Below, one piece after another: positions 26,310 through 35,101 of a DNA stretch of 64,000 nt (position 1 is the first letter of the stretch; each line of letters opens with the position of its first letter). The DNA comes from Fimbriimonadaceae bacterium (lineage in GTDB: Bacteria; Armatimonadota; Fimbriimonadia; Fimbriimonadales; Fimbriimonadaceae): NCBI GenBank assembly GCA_019694835.1, contig JAIBBE010000223.1, positions 28,752 to 92,751 on the forward strand, written 5' to 3'. Below the pieces are notes generated by a model. It worked only from the letters and a program-made list of their open reading frames with translations. It ran no database searches and was not told the origin of the DNA. A program made the position numbers and the translations under genes.

Positions 26310-27874
26310 CGTCCACGCTCCAAATCTGCCACGATGGAGTCTATCTGAGTTCGTAGTTCATCTTGTCGGGCAACAATTTGCGCGATCTCAGCGTTAAGAG
26401 CCGTAATGTCAGTCGCTACAGAACTATCCTCTTTTGCGACATACGACGAAACTGCAATGTTATAGTTGTTCTCGGCTAGCTCCTCCTTCGCGACGAGGTG
26501 GGTGAAGTGGGCGATATCATTCCGGGCAATGAAGGCATCGAGAATCTTTCGCTGATGATTGGCAGTAAGCCTATTTTTGTTCCCCACGCGGGTGAACTCG
26601 GTTGAAGCGTCGATGAATAGGACCGCATTGTCCTTCTTGGACTTCTTGAGCACGATAATGCATGTCGCGATGGTCGTACCGAAGAAGAGATCGGGCGGAA
26701 GCTGGATCACCGTGTCAATGTAGTTATTGTCGATCAGGTACTTGCGAATCTTCTGCTCAGCACCACTCCGGTAGAGGACGCCCGGAAACTCAACGATAGC
26801 CGCCGTGCCATTGACGGCCAGCCAACTGAGCATGTGCATCGTGAACGCAAGGTCTGCCGCTGACTTTGGCGCTAGCACCCCAGCCGGAGCGAAGCGGGAG
26901 TCGTTGATCAGAAGCGGGTTCGAGTCGCCATCCCACTTGATGGAATACGGCGGGTTGGAAACGATGGCCTCAAACGGCTCGTCGTCCCAATGTTTGGGAT
27001 CAATGAGAGTGTCGCCATGCGCGAGGTCGAACTTCTCGTAGTTCACGTCATGCAGGAACATATTGATACGAGCGAGGTTGTAGGTGGTCAGGTTGATCTC
27101 CTGCCCAAAGAAACCTTGGCGGACGTTCTCCTTGCCAAGTACCTTGGCAAACTTGAGGAGCAGTGACCCTGACCCGCAAGCCGGGTCGTACACCTTGTTC
27201 ACCTGGGCCTTGCCAACAACCGTGATGCGAGCAAGAAGTTCGGAAACTTCCTGTGGCGTGTAGTATTCGCCTCCCGACTTACCAGCTGAGGATGCATACA
27301 TCTGCATCAGGTACTCATAGGCGTCCCCGAAAACGTCGATCGAGTTGTCCTCGTAGTTGCCAAGGGGTAGGTCCCCTATGGCATCGAGGAGCTTGACCAT
27401 CTTCTCGTTGCGCTTTGCAATGCTTTGCCCGAGTTTCTGGGAGTTCACATCCAGATCGTCAAAGAGGCCCTTGAGGTCATCTTCGCTATCTGTACCGACC
27501 GCCGAACCTTCGATGTTCTTGAATACCCGCTGAAGGGTCTCATTTAAGTTTTCGTCCTTGGGGGCACGCTTGCGGACGTTCTCGAAGAGTTCGGATGGCA
27601 GGATGTAGAAGCCCTTCTCAGCGACTGTCTCCTTTCGACCGAACTCCGCGTCCTTGTCGGATAGCTTGGCGTAGTCGAAGTCGCTCTCACCCGCCTCGCG
27701 TTCGAGCTTGTTGATGTAGGCAGTCAGGTTCTCCGAGATGAATCGATAGAACAGCATGCCAAGCACATAGGACTTGAAGTCCCAACCATCTACAGAGCCG
27801 CGCAGATCGTTGGCAATCCGCCAGATCGTTTTGTGCAACTCGGCGCGCTGCGCTTCGCCCGTGGCTGGAAGCAT
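26306..27874 (-). CDS. hsdM: Type I restriction-modification system, adenine methyltransferase subunit
   Basis: The 522-residue protein has an N-terminal helical HsdM_N domain (WRIANDLRGSVDGWDFKSYVLGMLFYRFISE), the SAM motif I DPACGSGSLLLKF and the catalytic motif IV NPPYS of N6-adenine methyltransferases. It modifies the host target and forms the M2S core for restriction. It is first in the operon hsdM-hsdS-hsdR. The promoter should lie in the 226 bp between it and the divergent DprA-like gene. Confidence 0.95.
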   Translation of the reverse strand: MLPATGEAQRAELHKTIWRIANDLRGSVDGWDFKSYVLGMLFYRFISENLTAYINKLEREAGESDFDYAKLSDKDAEFGRKETVAEKGFYILPSELFENVRKRAPKDENLNETLQRVFKNIEGSAVGTDSEDDLKGLFDDLDVNSQKLGQSIAKRNEKMVKLLDAIGDLPLGNYEDNSIDVFGDAYEYLMQMYASSAGKSGGEYYTPQEVSELLARITVVGKAQVNKVYDPACGSGSLLLKFAKVLGKENVRQGFFGQEINLTTYNLARINMFLHDVNYEKFDLAHGDTLIDPKHWDDEPFEAIVSNPPYSIKWDGDSNPLLINDSRFAPAGVLAPKSAADLAFTMHMLSWLAVNGTAAIVEFPGVLYRSGAEQKIRKYLIDNNYIDTVIQLPPDLFFGTTIATCIIVLKKSKKDNAVLFIDASTEFTRVGNKNRLTANHQRKILDAFIARNDIAHFTHLVAKEELAENNYNIAVSSYVAKEDSSVATDITALNAEIAQIVARQDELRTQIDSIVADLERGR

Positions 27875-28100
27875 TACTTTAAGCCTCCCATGGCCTGCAC
27901 TTGGGCAGGAGCCCGCATTGAGCTGTTGAGTTCAGATTCCTTGATCGACATTCCTTTGTTTTCCGAGTTCCGTCCAAGTCCTTTCTTGGGTTCATTCTGG
28001 CAGGTTGTTGCGCCAGTTTCCAGGGTTTGCTGGCTCCACGAAATGTTTCCCCGGCGCACCGCGATTCGCGCCTTGGAGAACACAGTGAGACGGTCCTGGG

Positions 28101-28628
28101 GTGAATACGCACCTTGCACCACCAAAACGATCGGCTCCGTTTCAAGTTGAGCCGGGATTCTACGATCCGGCAGCGCTGTGGCTATACGGCAATGCTCGCT
28201 TGCTTGAAGCAAAGCTCGCGACCGTTGAGGCTGCCCATGGACCGTCCACGCACAGTCCAGCCGAGCTTGATGAAGTCGAACGCACGTCGGAAGCGCTCGT
28301 TCTCGACGGCAAGGTCCTCGTCTGCGGGATTCATAGCCCAGCACACCAACGCTCGGCGGTCGTACCGCTTCGATGGGGCGCGCCGCGAGTCCTCTGTTTC
28401 TCAGGAGGGTTCCATCACCACCTTGGCCCCGATCTCAAGGAGGAACCGTTCCGGGTGGCCAGGCTTTGGCGGTATCAGTTCGACCCACAGACCGATCTGG
28501 TCGTCTCCAGACGGGCACCGGATCGACTCCCGACCTACGCTCGCCATAACCCTACGGTTGATCGTTTGATCCAGAGAATAGTCAATCGGGACTTCACGGG
28601 CTGCCTTTTTGGCAATCCCGAATTCTAG
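28101..28628 (+). CDS. DprA/SLOG-like small Rossmann protein
   Basis: The 175-residue product contains LDGKVLVCGIHSPAHQRS, then VVPLRWGAPRVLCFSGGF, which resembles the nucleotide/DNA-binding core of DprA-type proteins (strand, G-I-H-S turn, helix, strand). It is about half the length of DprA and lacks the SAM and winged-helix parts. It starts with GTG and is divergent from hsdM. A strong terminator follows. DprA loads RecA on incoming single-stranded DNA; small relatives in defence islands may sense nucleotides. The function here is not known, and the match is moderate. Confidence 0.5.
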   Translation: MNTHLAPPKRSAPFQVEPGFYDPAALWLYGNARLLEAKLATVEAAHGPSTHSPAELDEVERTSEALVLDGKVLVCGIHSPAHQRSAVVPLRWGAPRVLCFSGGFHHHLGPDLKEEPFRVARLWRYQFDPQTDLVVSRRAPDRLPTYARHNPTVDRLIQRIVNRDFTGCLFGNPEF

Positions 28629-28634
28629 ACCCAC

Positions 28635-28661
28635 GCCCCTCGTATCAGAGGGGCTTTCTCT
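28635..28661 (+). terminator. Rho-independent terminator after the DprA-like gene
   Basis: GCCCCTC and GAGGGGC pair around a 6-nt loop and are followed by TTTCTCTT on the plus strand, 7 bp after the stop codon. Confidence 0.85.
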
Positions 28662-28724
28662 TCGGTGTTGTTCGGTCCCGTGCGCTAAATTTGACGCGAA
28701 CCGTGAGTCCTGCATGGTCGTAGG

Positions 28725-29294
28725 ATGCGAGTCGATGTTTCGGGCAAGCAGTTCGTCTTTCCCCGGCAATGCGCCTGCTGCGGTCGGTTTCCTGGTACCC
28801 GCCTGACCATTAGTGGAAGCGAGAGAAACCGAAACTCACGAACGAGGGGCTGGGCATGGGACGTACCGTACTGCCGCGACTGTGTGAGCCACGTCAAGCT
28901 GGCCGATCGGAACCTCGTTGGTGCTCTCTCCATGGTCGCCTTGGCTGGAATTGGTACCTTCGTGAGTTTGGCAATGGGTGTGAGCTGGATCATTGGCCTT
29001 ACTGAGTTCCTCAGCATAGCGGTATCCACTACGGTCACCGTTCGGCTCCTCTTCGCCCGGCTGAAGGGGAACCGATTCGCTGGCTGCACGGCCCTCACTC
29101 GAAGCGTTCGGTATCTCGGCTCGTCGGGCAACTGGCACTCATTCGACTTTCAATCTCGGGCGTATCTGACGGCTTTTGTTCGGGCAAATCGACTCAAGCT
29201 CGTCAACGCTTCAGCCACGATTAGTTCGATGCTGCGCGGGCTGGAACTGAGCGAGTTTCAGGTAGCAAGGCGAATCACACGAAGGCCCAAGTAG
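28725..29294 (+). CDS. Unknown membrane protein with N-terminal zinc-ribbon-like cysteines
   Basis: I do not recognise this 189-residue protein. Two cysteine pairs near the start (QCACCG and YCRDCV) could bind zinc. They are followed by two adjacent transmembrane helices (about 65-105: GALSMVALAGIGTFVSLAMG and WIIGLTEFLSIAVS) and a soluble tail with a FDFQSRAYLTAFVRANR segment. It is the first plus-strand gene after the terminator and may begin the module that ends in the serine recombinase. An in-membrane sensor or adaptor is possible but unproven. Confidence 0.55.
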   Translation: MRVDVSGKQFVFPRQCACCGRFPGTRLTISGSERNRNSRTRGWAWDVPYCRDCVSHVKLADRNLVGALSMVALAGIGTFVSLAMGVSWIIGLTEFLSIAVSTTVTVRLLFARLKGNRFAGCTALTRSVRYLGSSGNWHSFDFQSRAYLTAFVRANRLKLVNASATISSMLRGLELSEFQVARRITRRPK

Positions 29295-29366
29295 TTCGGA
29301 AAACGTTCGGTTGGAGAAACTACAATTGCGACCATTTTGGTCAGCGGTCACGCTGGAATTCACCAA

Positions 29367-29780
29367 ATGAAAAAGCCACAACCCAGCGCCCCAGCCGTCT
29401 GCCACAACCGCGTCGCCGCTGTGATGTCTCATACGAGCCGGTACAGCTTTCGCGGAACTTCACGGTTGGCAAAGGACTCGAAGGTCGCCAAATCAACGAT
29501 TTGCCATATTATCCATGGTAAGACCAATCCCCTGTACAAGACAGTCGCCCCGATTATCAGAAGCTTGGAGTTTCAGCTAGCTCGGAAACTTAACGTCCGC
29601 GAGGTCTTTTCCGAGGACGGTACTTTCCCAACAAAGAACATCTGCAAATTAGTGGGCTGCCGGGGTTGTTTGCCTGACCAGCTTCACGAGCCAGACGGCG
29701 GCATCAAACCACAATGGGCTCATGTTCGGCCTGGAAGATGGACGGGCGACGTGGCTGAGTTCGAGGAGGTCGGAGAATGA
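29367..29780 (+). CDS. Small helix-turn-helix protein
   Basis: The segment TSRLAKDSKVAKSTICHIIHGKTNPLYKTVAPIIRSLE reads like a Cro/XRE-type helix-turn-helix (in blocks: LAKDSKVAKSTI, then HIIHGKTNP). The rest (about 60 residues with CKLVGCRGCLPDQ) is not recognised. The ATG at 29367 is chosen over an upstream TTG. The end overlaps the Mrr-like gene by ATGA, so it may regulate that gene or the recombinase module. Confidence 0.6.
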   Translation: MKKPQPSAPAVCHNRVAAVMSHTSRYSFRGTSRLAKDSKVAKSTICHIIHGKTNPLYKTVAPIIRSLEFQLARKLNVREVFSEDGTFPTKNICKLVGCRGCLPDQLHEPDGGIKPQWAHVRPGRWTGDVAEFEEVGE

Positions 29781-30484
29781 AGCCGCTCGCTAGCAACGGC
29801 TACAGCAACCGCAGCAGCAACAGCGGTTTTATAGCTCTCAAGGAGAGAGTTGAGCATTTGGGCTTTAGATCGTTTCAGACGTTGGTCTTGTTGTGGCTTG
29901 GAGCTAGAGGATATCGTGACATATGCTCTCTAGGTCGGCATCATCGAAGGGGTCGCCGACAAATTAGCGGTGCCGATTGGGTGGCCAAGTTGCCCGGTTC
30001 ATCTGAGGTCTCCGTCGCCATTCAACTCCGCCATCGAGGCACGCCGACACCCCGCCTCTCTGTCGATGAGCTTCGGGGGTTCATGCTGCGCTCAGATATT
30101 CCGGTTGGATTGATTGTCACGAGTTCTCAGTTTTCAAAACCGGCAGTTTCTGCAGCGTCTGAGTTTCCAGGCAGACCGATTCGGCTGGTTGGATCTCATG
30201 AGTTAACCCAGTCCCTGATGGCTCTTGGCCTTGGTCTGAAACTGGATAGGGACGGACTTGTGATCAACGAGGGGTTCTTTCACTCGCTGGGCAGCCTGGG
30301 CTCCGCTGCCCTGTTGCGTCCGGACAGTCCACCAGTTGTTCCCGCAGTTCAGCGTCCAGCCGTCGATACAGGCTTTGGGCAAGTCGAACCTCCTCAAGAA
30401 TCACTCGTCAGAATCGCCCTGATTATTGGAACAGTCCTTCTGATCTGGGCCCTGCTGTATTGGTGGAGTCGATTGGGCCGATGA
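29777..30484 (+). CDS. Mrr-like restriction endonuclease fold protein with C-terminal membrane helix
   Basis: Residues 20-150 resemble the Mrr_cat fold: FIALKERVEHLGFRSFQTLVLLWLG as the opening helices, GADWVAKLP with D67, and VSVAIQLRHRG in place of the usual [E/Q]xK strand. Here the strand reads Q83-L84-R85, so the catalytic Lys is an Arg and cutting activity is doubtful. LRSDIPVGLIVTSSQFSKPA is typical of Mrr proteins. A transmembrane helix (LIIGTVLLIWALLYWW) ends the protein, so it may act at the membrane. It is joined to its neighbours by ATGA overlaps on both sides. Confidence 0.6.
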   Translation: MKPLASNGYSNRSSNSGFIALKERVEHLGFRSFQTLVLLWLGARGYRDICSLGRHHRRGRRQISGADWVAKLPGSSEVSVAIQLRHRGTPTPRLSVDELRGFMLRSDIPVGLIVTSSQFSKPAVSAASEFPGRPIRLVGSHELTQSLMALGLGLKLDRDGLVINEGFFHSLGSLGSAALLRPDSPPVVPAVQRPAVDTGFGQVEPPQESLVRIALIIGTVLLIWALLYWWSRLGR

Positions 30485-30789
30485 CTGAACTAAGACCGAT
30501 CGGTGAGTTCTTGCCGGAGGCACCTAATCGGAACCGGCCGAGTGGCAAGTCGCCGGACGAAGCAGTGCTCAGCCAGCGTGAGGAGTTGATCTTGGAACTG
30601 GTCCAAGTCGGCATCGGTCTGCGTAAGGCCGAGAGCCTGCTCAACCGATATCCCGAGCGGGAGATCGTCCGTCAGTTGAAGTGGTTGCCGTTCCGCAAAG
30701 CTCGGCGGCCCGCTTCGCTGCTGATCGTGGCGATTGAGCAGCGCTACGACGCGCCGGTCTACGGCGGAGAAAAGGAGTCTCGTGGCTAG
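30481..30789 (+). CDS. Small basic protein of unknown function in recombinase module
   Basis: The product (102 residues from the ATG at 30481) is helical and charged, with ELILELVQVGIGLRKAESLL and YPEREIVRQLKWLPFRKAR. It has no motif I can name. It is coupled to the Mrr-like gene by ATGA and overlaps the RepO-like gene by 8 bp. In other elements similar small proteins sit beside replication initiators. Its coupling on both sides suggests that it is real. Confidence 0.55.
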   Translation: MTELRPIGEFLPEAPNRNRPSGKSPDEAVLSQREELILELVQVGIGLRKAESLLNRYPEREIVRQLKWLPFRKARRPASLLIVAIEQRYDAPVYGGEKESRG

Positions 30790-31234
30790 CGGCACCACTC
30801 CGTTCCCCAACTTCCTCCTCGACCGGGTCATGCCGAGACTTAAAGATACCGAGTGGCGAGTTCTCTGTGTCATTGTTCGGCAAACGCTGGGCTGGCAGCT
30901 GGAATCTGGTGCCCGCAAGAGCGCTGACTGGCTGTCCCACTCCCAGCTCAAGCGCCGAACTGGTCGAGCGAGCGCTGCCATCAGTCAGGCCATCGAAATG
31001 CTCGTCCAGTCAGGTCTGATCACCGTCCGAGATTTCAGCGGCCAGTCTGTGGTCTCCTCGGCAGAGCGGCGTCGATCTCACCATCGCCTTTGCTTCAGCC
31101 TGCATCCACGGGTCCTCTCCACTCGCTTTCAACGTGGCTCGCTAGATTTTGGTTTTCGAAGTTCAGAAAGCGAAAACAACAAAAGAAACCCACACAAAAG
31201 AAAAATACAACAGCAACGATTCTTGGCGGGGTGA
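30782..31234 (+). CDS. Winged-helix protein related to phage replication protein O N-terminus
   Basis: The opening (NFLLDRVMPRLKDTEWRVLCVIVRQTLGWQ) and the following SADWLSHSQLKRRTG and ISQAIEMLVQSGLI match the N-terminal winged helix of phage/plasmid RepO-type initiators. The C-terminus is short, basic and lysine-rich. At 150 residues from the GTG at 30782 it lacks the larger C-terminal part of phage O. It may bind an origin or the module's own promoter. The stop TGA shares its A with the ATG of the next small gene. Confidence 0.65.
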   Translation: MASGTTPFPNFLLDRVMPRLKDTEWRVLCVIVRQTLGWQLESGARKSADWLSHSQLKRRTGRASAAISQAIEMLVQSGLITVRDFSGQSVVSSAERRRSHHRLCFSLHPRVLSTRFQRGSLDFGFRSSESENNKRNPHKRKIQQQRFLAG

Positions 31235-31404
31235 TGCGATTACCGGTGTCCAATGAGGCGCAGCTTCGATCCTTTCGTCAGCTCTACTTCGAGCAATTCG
31301 CAGTAGAACTGAACTCAAGCGAACTAGCCGTTGTTGCCAATCGCTTTCTGCAGCTTTATTATCTACTACATCATGCGCTGGATACGATACAGCCGGAAGA
31401 GTAG
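31234..31404 (+). CDS. Small protein upstream of and overlapping the serine recombinase
   Basis: This 56-residue protein (LRSFRQLYFEQFAVELNSSE, then VANRFLQLYYLLHH) is predicted all-helical and starts at the last base of the previous stop. It overlaps the recombinase start by 32 bp. Similar small acidic/helical proteins often precede large serine recombinases. A control role (recombination directionality or partner) is only a guess. Confidence 0.6.
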   Translation: MRLPVSNEAQLRSFRQLYFEQFAVELNSSELAVVANRFLQLYYLLHHALDTIQPEE

Positions 31405-33070
31405 CGAAGGCTCCGAAAGCCAGATGCAGAGTATTCCGGACCAGAATTCGGTACTGCATCGGATTGAGCGCGAACAGCACCTAACGATTGCCTACAAACT
31501 CGAAGAGGCCCGCTCAGCCAAGATGCCAGGGATCAGACCCGTCTTTGCCGAAATGATCCGGTTGATCGAGAATGGCAAAGCCGATGGCATTCTCTGCTGG
31601 CACCTCAATCGTCTCAGTCGCAATCCAGTCGATGCTGGCAAGCTTTCTTGGCTACTTCAACAAGGAATTCTCAAATGTATCAAGACGCCCTTTCGGGAAT
31701 ACCATCCAGAAGACAACGTCTTGATCATGGCCGTCGAAAACGCCGATGCCAACAACTATGTTTTGGAGTTACGCCGGAACATTCGGCGTGGGCAAGCAGA
31801 GAAGGCAGCCCGAGGTTGGTATCCGCGGAAGCCACCCGGCGGCTATCTGACCAACCGTGATACCGGCGAGATCGAGGTCGATCCAGAGCGCTTTCCGTTG
31901 CTCCGTCGAGCCTGGGAGTTGATGTTGACCGGTGCCTACCCGGTACCGGACCTTCACGCCAAGCTGGAGGGATGGGGGTACACAACTCGTCGGTTGCACC
32001 GTAAGTCACTGACCCCTCGTCCGGGAAAGATGATCAGCCGGTCCAACCTCTACAAGCTGTTTGACAACCGCTTCTATCTCGGCGAATTCAGATTCGAGGG
32101 CGAAGTTCATCGAGGCAAACACACCCCGATGGTCAGCCAAGAGGAGTTCGCCCAAGTCCAGGAGATCATCCACGGTGTCCATCCGAGTCAGCCAATGCGG
32201 CATGTCTTTGCGTACACGGGCCTGATTCGTTGCGGTGGCTGCGGCTGTATGGTTACGGCCGAACGCAAGACCAAACATTACCGAACGACCAACCGCACCG
32301 TCAGCTACGTCTACTATCATTGCACCCGAACGAAGATCTGCTCTGAACCAGCAGTGACAGAAGGCTACGTCGTGGGCGTTTTGAAAGAAAAACTCGCGCG
32401 TTGCCGTTTGAATCCGGCTGCCGTCGAGTGGGCACGAGAAGCGATCCTTGCGCAACCTGAGGCGCTGGAAAGTCTGCCGGTCATGCTCAAGCGAGACGAG
32501 GCCGAGCTGAAGACCGTCCGCTCAAAGCTGGAAGGGCTCTATGAGTTGCGGCTCAACGGCGAGCTTACCGCCGACGAGTTGAAAAGTCTGAAAGCCAAGT
32601 ATCAAACACAGTCCGACCGATTAGAGCGCAGTATCGAGCGCCTAGCGCATCTCGGCGAACGCAACCGCCAGACCATTAGTAACCTCCTGACCTACCTCAC
32701 CACTGCCGATGAGCTGTTCGACCGAGGCGACGACAAGATCAAGCGACAGATTGCTCGCTTGCTGGCCGATCAGTATGTTCTCACCCTGGGCGAACTGAGA
32801 GTGCAGCCCAATCGACTCCTTGAACCACTGATTACCCTAGAACCTCTGCACGAGCACCCCGATATGGTTCGCACGGGCACACGTACGCCGGAAAATCCCT
32901 TACTGTGCTCGTGGGTTGATCACGTCCGAACTCTGTTACGGACCGAAGGTGTTTCGTTCGGGAAACTAGGTGAGGAAGAACAGGCTTGGAAGTGTCCACC
33001 CATTGTCTTACCTGCACCACGAAAAACCTCTTCTGTTTCCCGGAAGAAACGAAGAAGGCCTACTGCTTGA
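31373..33070 (+). CDS. Large serine recombinase
   Basis: The resolvase domain starts with WIRYSRKSSEGSESQMQSI, where the Ser after RK is the likely nucleophile, and includes GILCWHLNRLSRNPVDAGKL. A recombinase domain (PRKPPGGYLTN through SRSNLYKLFDNRFYLGEFR) and a zinc ribbon (GLIRCGGCGCMVTAERK with YYHCTRTKIC) follow, then a coiled coil (about 400-450). The family integrates or excises elements without host factors. I chose the ATG at 31373, which removes a hydrophobic leader encoded from an upstream TTG. It is the second recombinase in the element and may be the remnant or engine of a nested integration. Confidence 0.92.
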   Translation: MRWIRYSRKSSEGSESQMQSIPDQNSVLHRIEREQHLTIAYKLEEARSAKMPGIRPVFAEMIRLIENGKADGILCWHLNRLSRNPVDAGKLSWLLQQGILKCIKTPFREYHPEDNVLIMAVENADANNYVLELRRNIRRGQAEKAARGWYPRKPPGGYLTNRDTGEIEVDPERFPLLRRAWELMLTGAYPVPDLHAKLEGWGYTTRRLHRKSLTPRPGKMISRSNLYKLFDNRFYLGEFRFEGEVHRGKHTPMVSQEEFAQVQEIIHGVHPSQPMRHVFAYTGLIRCGGCGCMVTAERKTKHYRTTNRTVSYVYYHCTRTKICSEPAVTEGYVVGVLKEKLARCRLNPAAVEWAREAILAQPEALESLPVMLKRDEAELKTVRSKLEGLYELRLNGELTADELKSLKAKYQTQSDRLERSIERLAHLGERNRQTISNLLTYLTTADELFDRGDDKIKRQIARLLADQYVLTLGELRVQPNRLLEPLITLEPLHEHPDMVRTGTRTPENPLLCSWVDHVRTLLRTEGVSFGKLGEEEQAWKCPPIVLPAPRKTSSVSRKKRRRPTA

Positions 33071-33307
33071 TGAGCTTAGTTTTGCGCTTCATTGCGCGGC
33101 TCCTGGTCTTGCGCCGCCGTCGCTTCACTTGCCGTTGAACTTGCTCGTTGCTCTCCATTTGGTCCTGTGCGTGCGTCAAAGCCAATACAACTGCAAGAAG
33201 CGACGGGCGACGTCAGCCGCTTCCTCTGCTGACAGCCGAACACGGTGTCCAACCATCACTATGGACAAACCTCAACGGGTCCCTTCCGATTCTCTCGAAG
33301 CGTCAAG

Positions 33308-35101
33308 TTATGCCCTAAAGCGACGATGACGAGAGACCGGCACCTGAGCTTTGATGCTTCTCATCGCTTGCTCACGCACAGCCTCAGAACCTTCGAAGGG
33401 CCAAGCACTCAGTGCTTTGAGCGCTCGGTTTCGCCAGGCAACCCGCTCGTCCTGTTTACCACGAAGCTCGCTGATACGGGATGCCGCTACCATTGCAAGG
33501 CTATAGTCTCGCGCTTCCCGCTTAGCCTCGTCTTTGGGGAGTTTAAGATAGGCTTCTGCGCTGGCGATTAGTAAATCACCGCCTTCGTCCTGTCCCTGCG
33601 AGGCGAGGGCACTTCCAAGCATAAACTGAACTCGTGCACGAAACGAATCGGTCTGGCTTGGCATTTCGCCCAACGCCATCAGGTCATTGGTTGCTTCAAG
33701 AGCGCATCGAAGGTAGAGTACAGCGTCCGGGGTGTTTCCCTGCAAGATTAGTGCTCGACCTCTATCGCCAAGACCTAGGCAGAACGCTCTCCGAATCGCT
33801 AAGGTGTCACGGATGAGCAGGGAATCGACAAGCGAATACCTGTACTGAGGCCAATTGGTCAGGTCGTTCACCACCTGCCATGTTTCGGGTACGAATCGAC
33901 CCAGGATTCGATGGCCGGCGCGAAAGTCGTGTTCCGCTGAAGAGGCGCTTACTTCGATCGTACAGAGTCCCCGGTAGATTAGAGCCAGGCCGACCGGTAA
34001 ACGTAAATCGTCATTTGAATCGGGTGTAAAGCCCCACGCATCGAGTGCCTCTGTGCAGCCCCTCGCCGCTTCGGCATGTTTGCCTTCAGCAAACCTGATC
34101 CTGGCTATTAAAAAGTGACCCAACCCTAGCCACCGTCGGCCCGACGGGCTCTGGTCTATGGACTTCGCGATCCTAATGGCTTCCGCGCAGGAATTCTCCG
34201 CTTGTCCTGATGACATGGTGAGCGCCAGTTCAGCCCTGGAGATCAAAGCGCGTACCAGGATCTCATCCCTTCCTGGCATCTTGCTTTGTCGAATCTCGCG
34301 AATGAGATCGTCCAGGTTTCCCAGAGCCCGATCAGCACCAAGCGGAGGAATTCCCTTGGCGTCGGCGGATGCCTGAGTCTGGTACATTCGAAGCCGAACT
34401 TCCACTGACAACGGCCAAACAGCGTGCGCCCCCTTGAACGCTTCATAGGCCCGATCCGGCCTACCAAGCGCTATGTACGCATCTCCTACCAGCCAATACG
34501 GCAAGGCGGCAATGTCCGGCCGAAACACATGAAAACGCCTACAAGTGCCTGGAGCAAGCGAGTGAACAACATCGGTTGGCTTGCCGGAATAGCGGGCAAC
34601 AAGTGCGTCCAAGAGCCTTCCGAGAATCTCACTCGTTGCGGCATCAGGCATTTCACGGTGAAGTCGCTCAATAGTATCCGCAGCTCCCGTGAAATGATCG
34701 CTTGATTCATCTGTCTCCAAAACTCTTGCCATCATCAGCCCGCGAACGAGCCCCAACTTCTTGGCGACAGCATCGTGTGTTGCCGAACTAGAAATCGACA
34801 TTGCAAATGCGGTCAGGCTGCCAATAATGCCGACAAGAATGATAAACGCCACCAGGCGGAGACGCGCATGCTGGATGAAGTGCTGGGCATCGACCTCTTT
34901 GGGCTTGAGTGGGTATAAGACAAGAACCCAGTGCTTAGGAGGAATCCGCTTCACGATGCTATAGCCGAGCATGAACGCAAGGAAAGACACGAAGGCAACC
35001 AGCGAAATGGCGCTCCAGTGATTATTATTGATAGCGTTGATAATATCAGGCACGTCGAACCCCCGTGACGGCCCATGCCCATCCGAGGTCCTTCCCGCCA
35101 T
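33308..35101 (-). CDS. Membrane-anchored TPR-like repeat protein of unknown function
   Basis: Two transmembrane helices lie near the N-terminus (AISLVAFVSFLAFMLGYSIV and VAFIILVGIIGSLTAFAMSI) with a short loop between. The remaining 480 residues are alpha-helical with TPR-like patterns (YIALGRPDRAYEAFKGAHAV, GLGHFLIARIRFAEGKHAEA, LGDRGRALILQGNTPDAVLYL). No enzyme motif is seen. The start may be the GTG at 35053 (VPDIIN). It stands alone on the minus strand between the serine recombinase and Shedu. A scaffold or sensor role is likely, but not shown. Confidence 0.6.
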   Translation of the reverse strand: MAGRTSDGHGPSRGFDVPDIINAINNNHWSAISLVAFVSFLAFMLGYSIVKRIPPKHWVLVLYPLKPKEVDAQHFIQHARLRLVAFIILVGIIGSLTAFAMSISSSATHDAVAKKLGLVRGLMMARVLETDESSDHFTGAADTIERLHREMPDAATSEILGRLLDALVARYSGKPTDVVHSLAPGTCRRFHVFRPDIAALPYWLVGDAYIALGRPDRAYEAFKGAHAVWPLSVEVRLRMYQTQASADAKGIPPLGADRALGNLDDLIREIRQSKMPGRDEILVRALISRAELALTMSSGQAENSCAEAIRIAKSIDQSPSGRRWLGLGHFLIARIRFAEGKHAEAARGCTEALDAWGFTPDSNDDLRLPVGLALIYRGLCTIEVSASSAEHDFRAGHRILGRFVPETWQVVNDLTNWPQYRYSLVDSLLIRDTLAIRRAFCLGLGDRGRALILQGNTPDAVLYLRCALEATNDLMALGEMPSQTDSFRARVQFMLGSALASQGQDEGGDLLIASAEAYLKLPKDEAKREARDYSLAMVAASRISELRGKQDERVAWRNRALKALSAWPFEGSEAVREQAMRSIKAQVPVSRHRRFRA

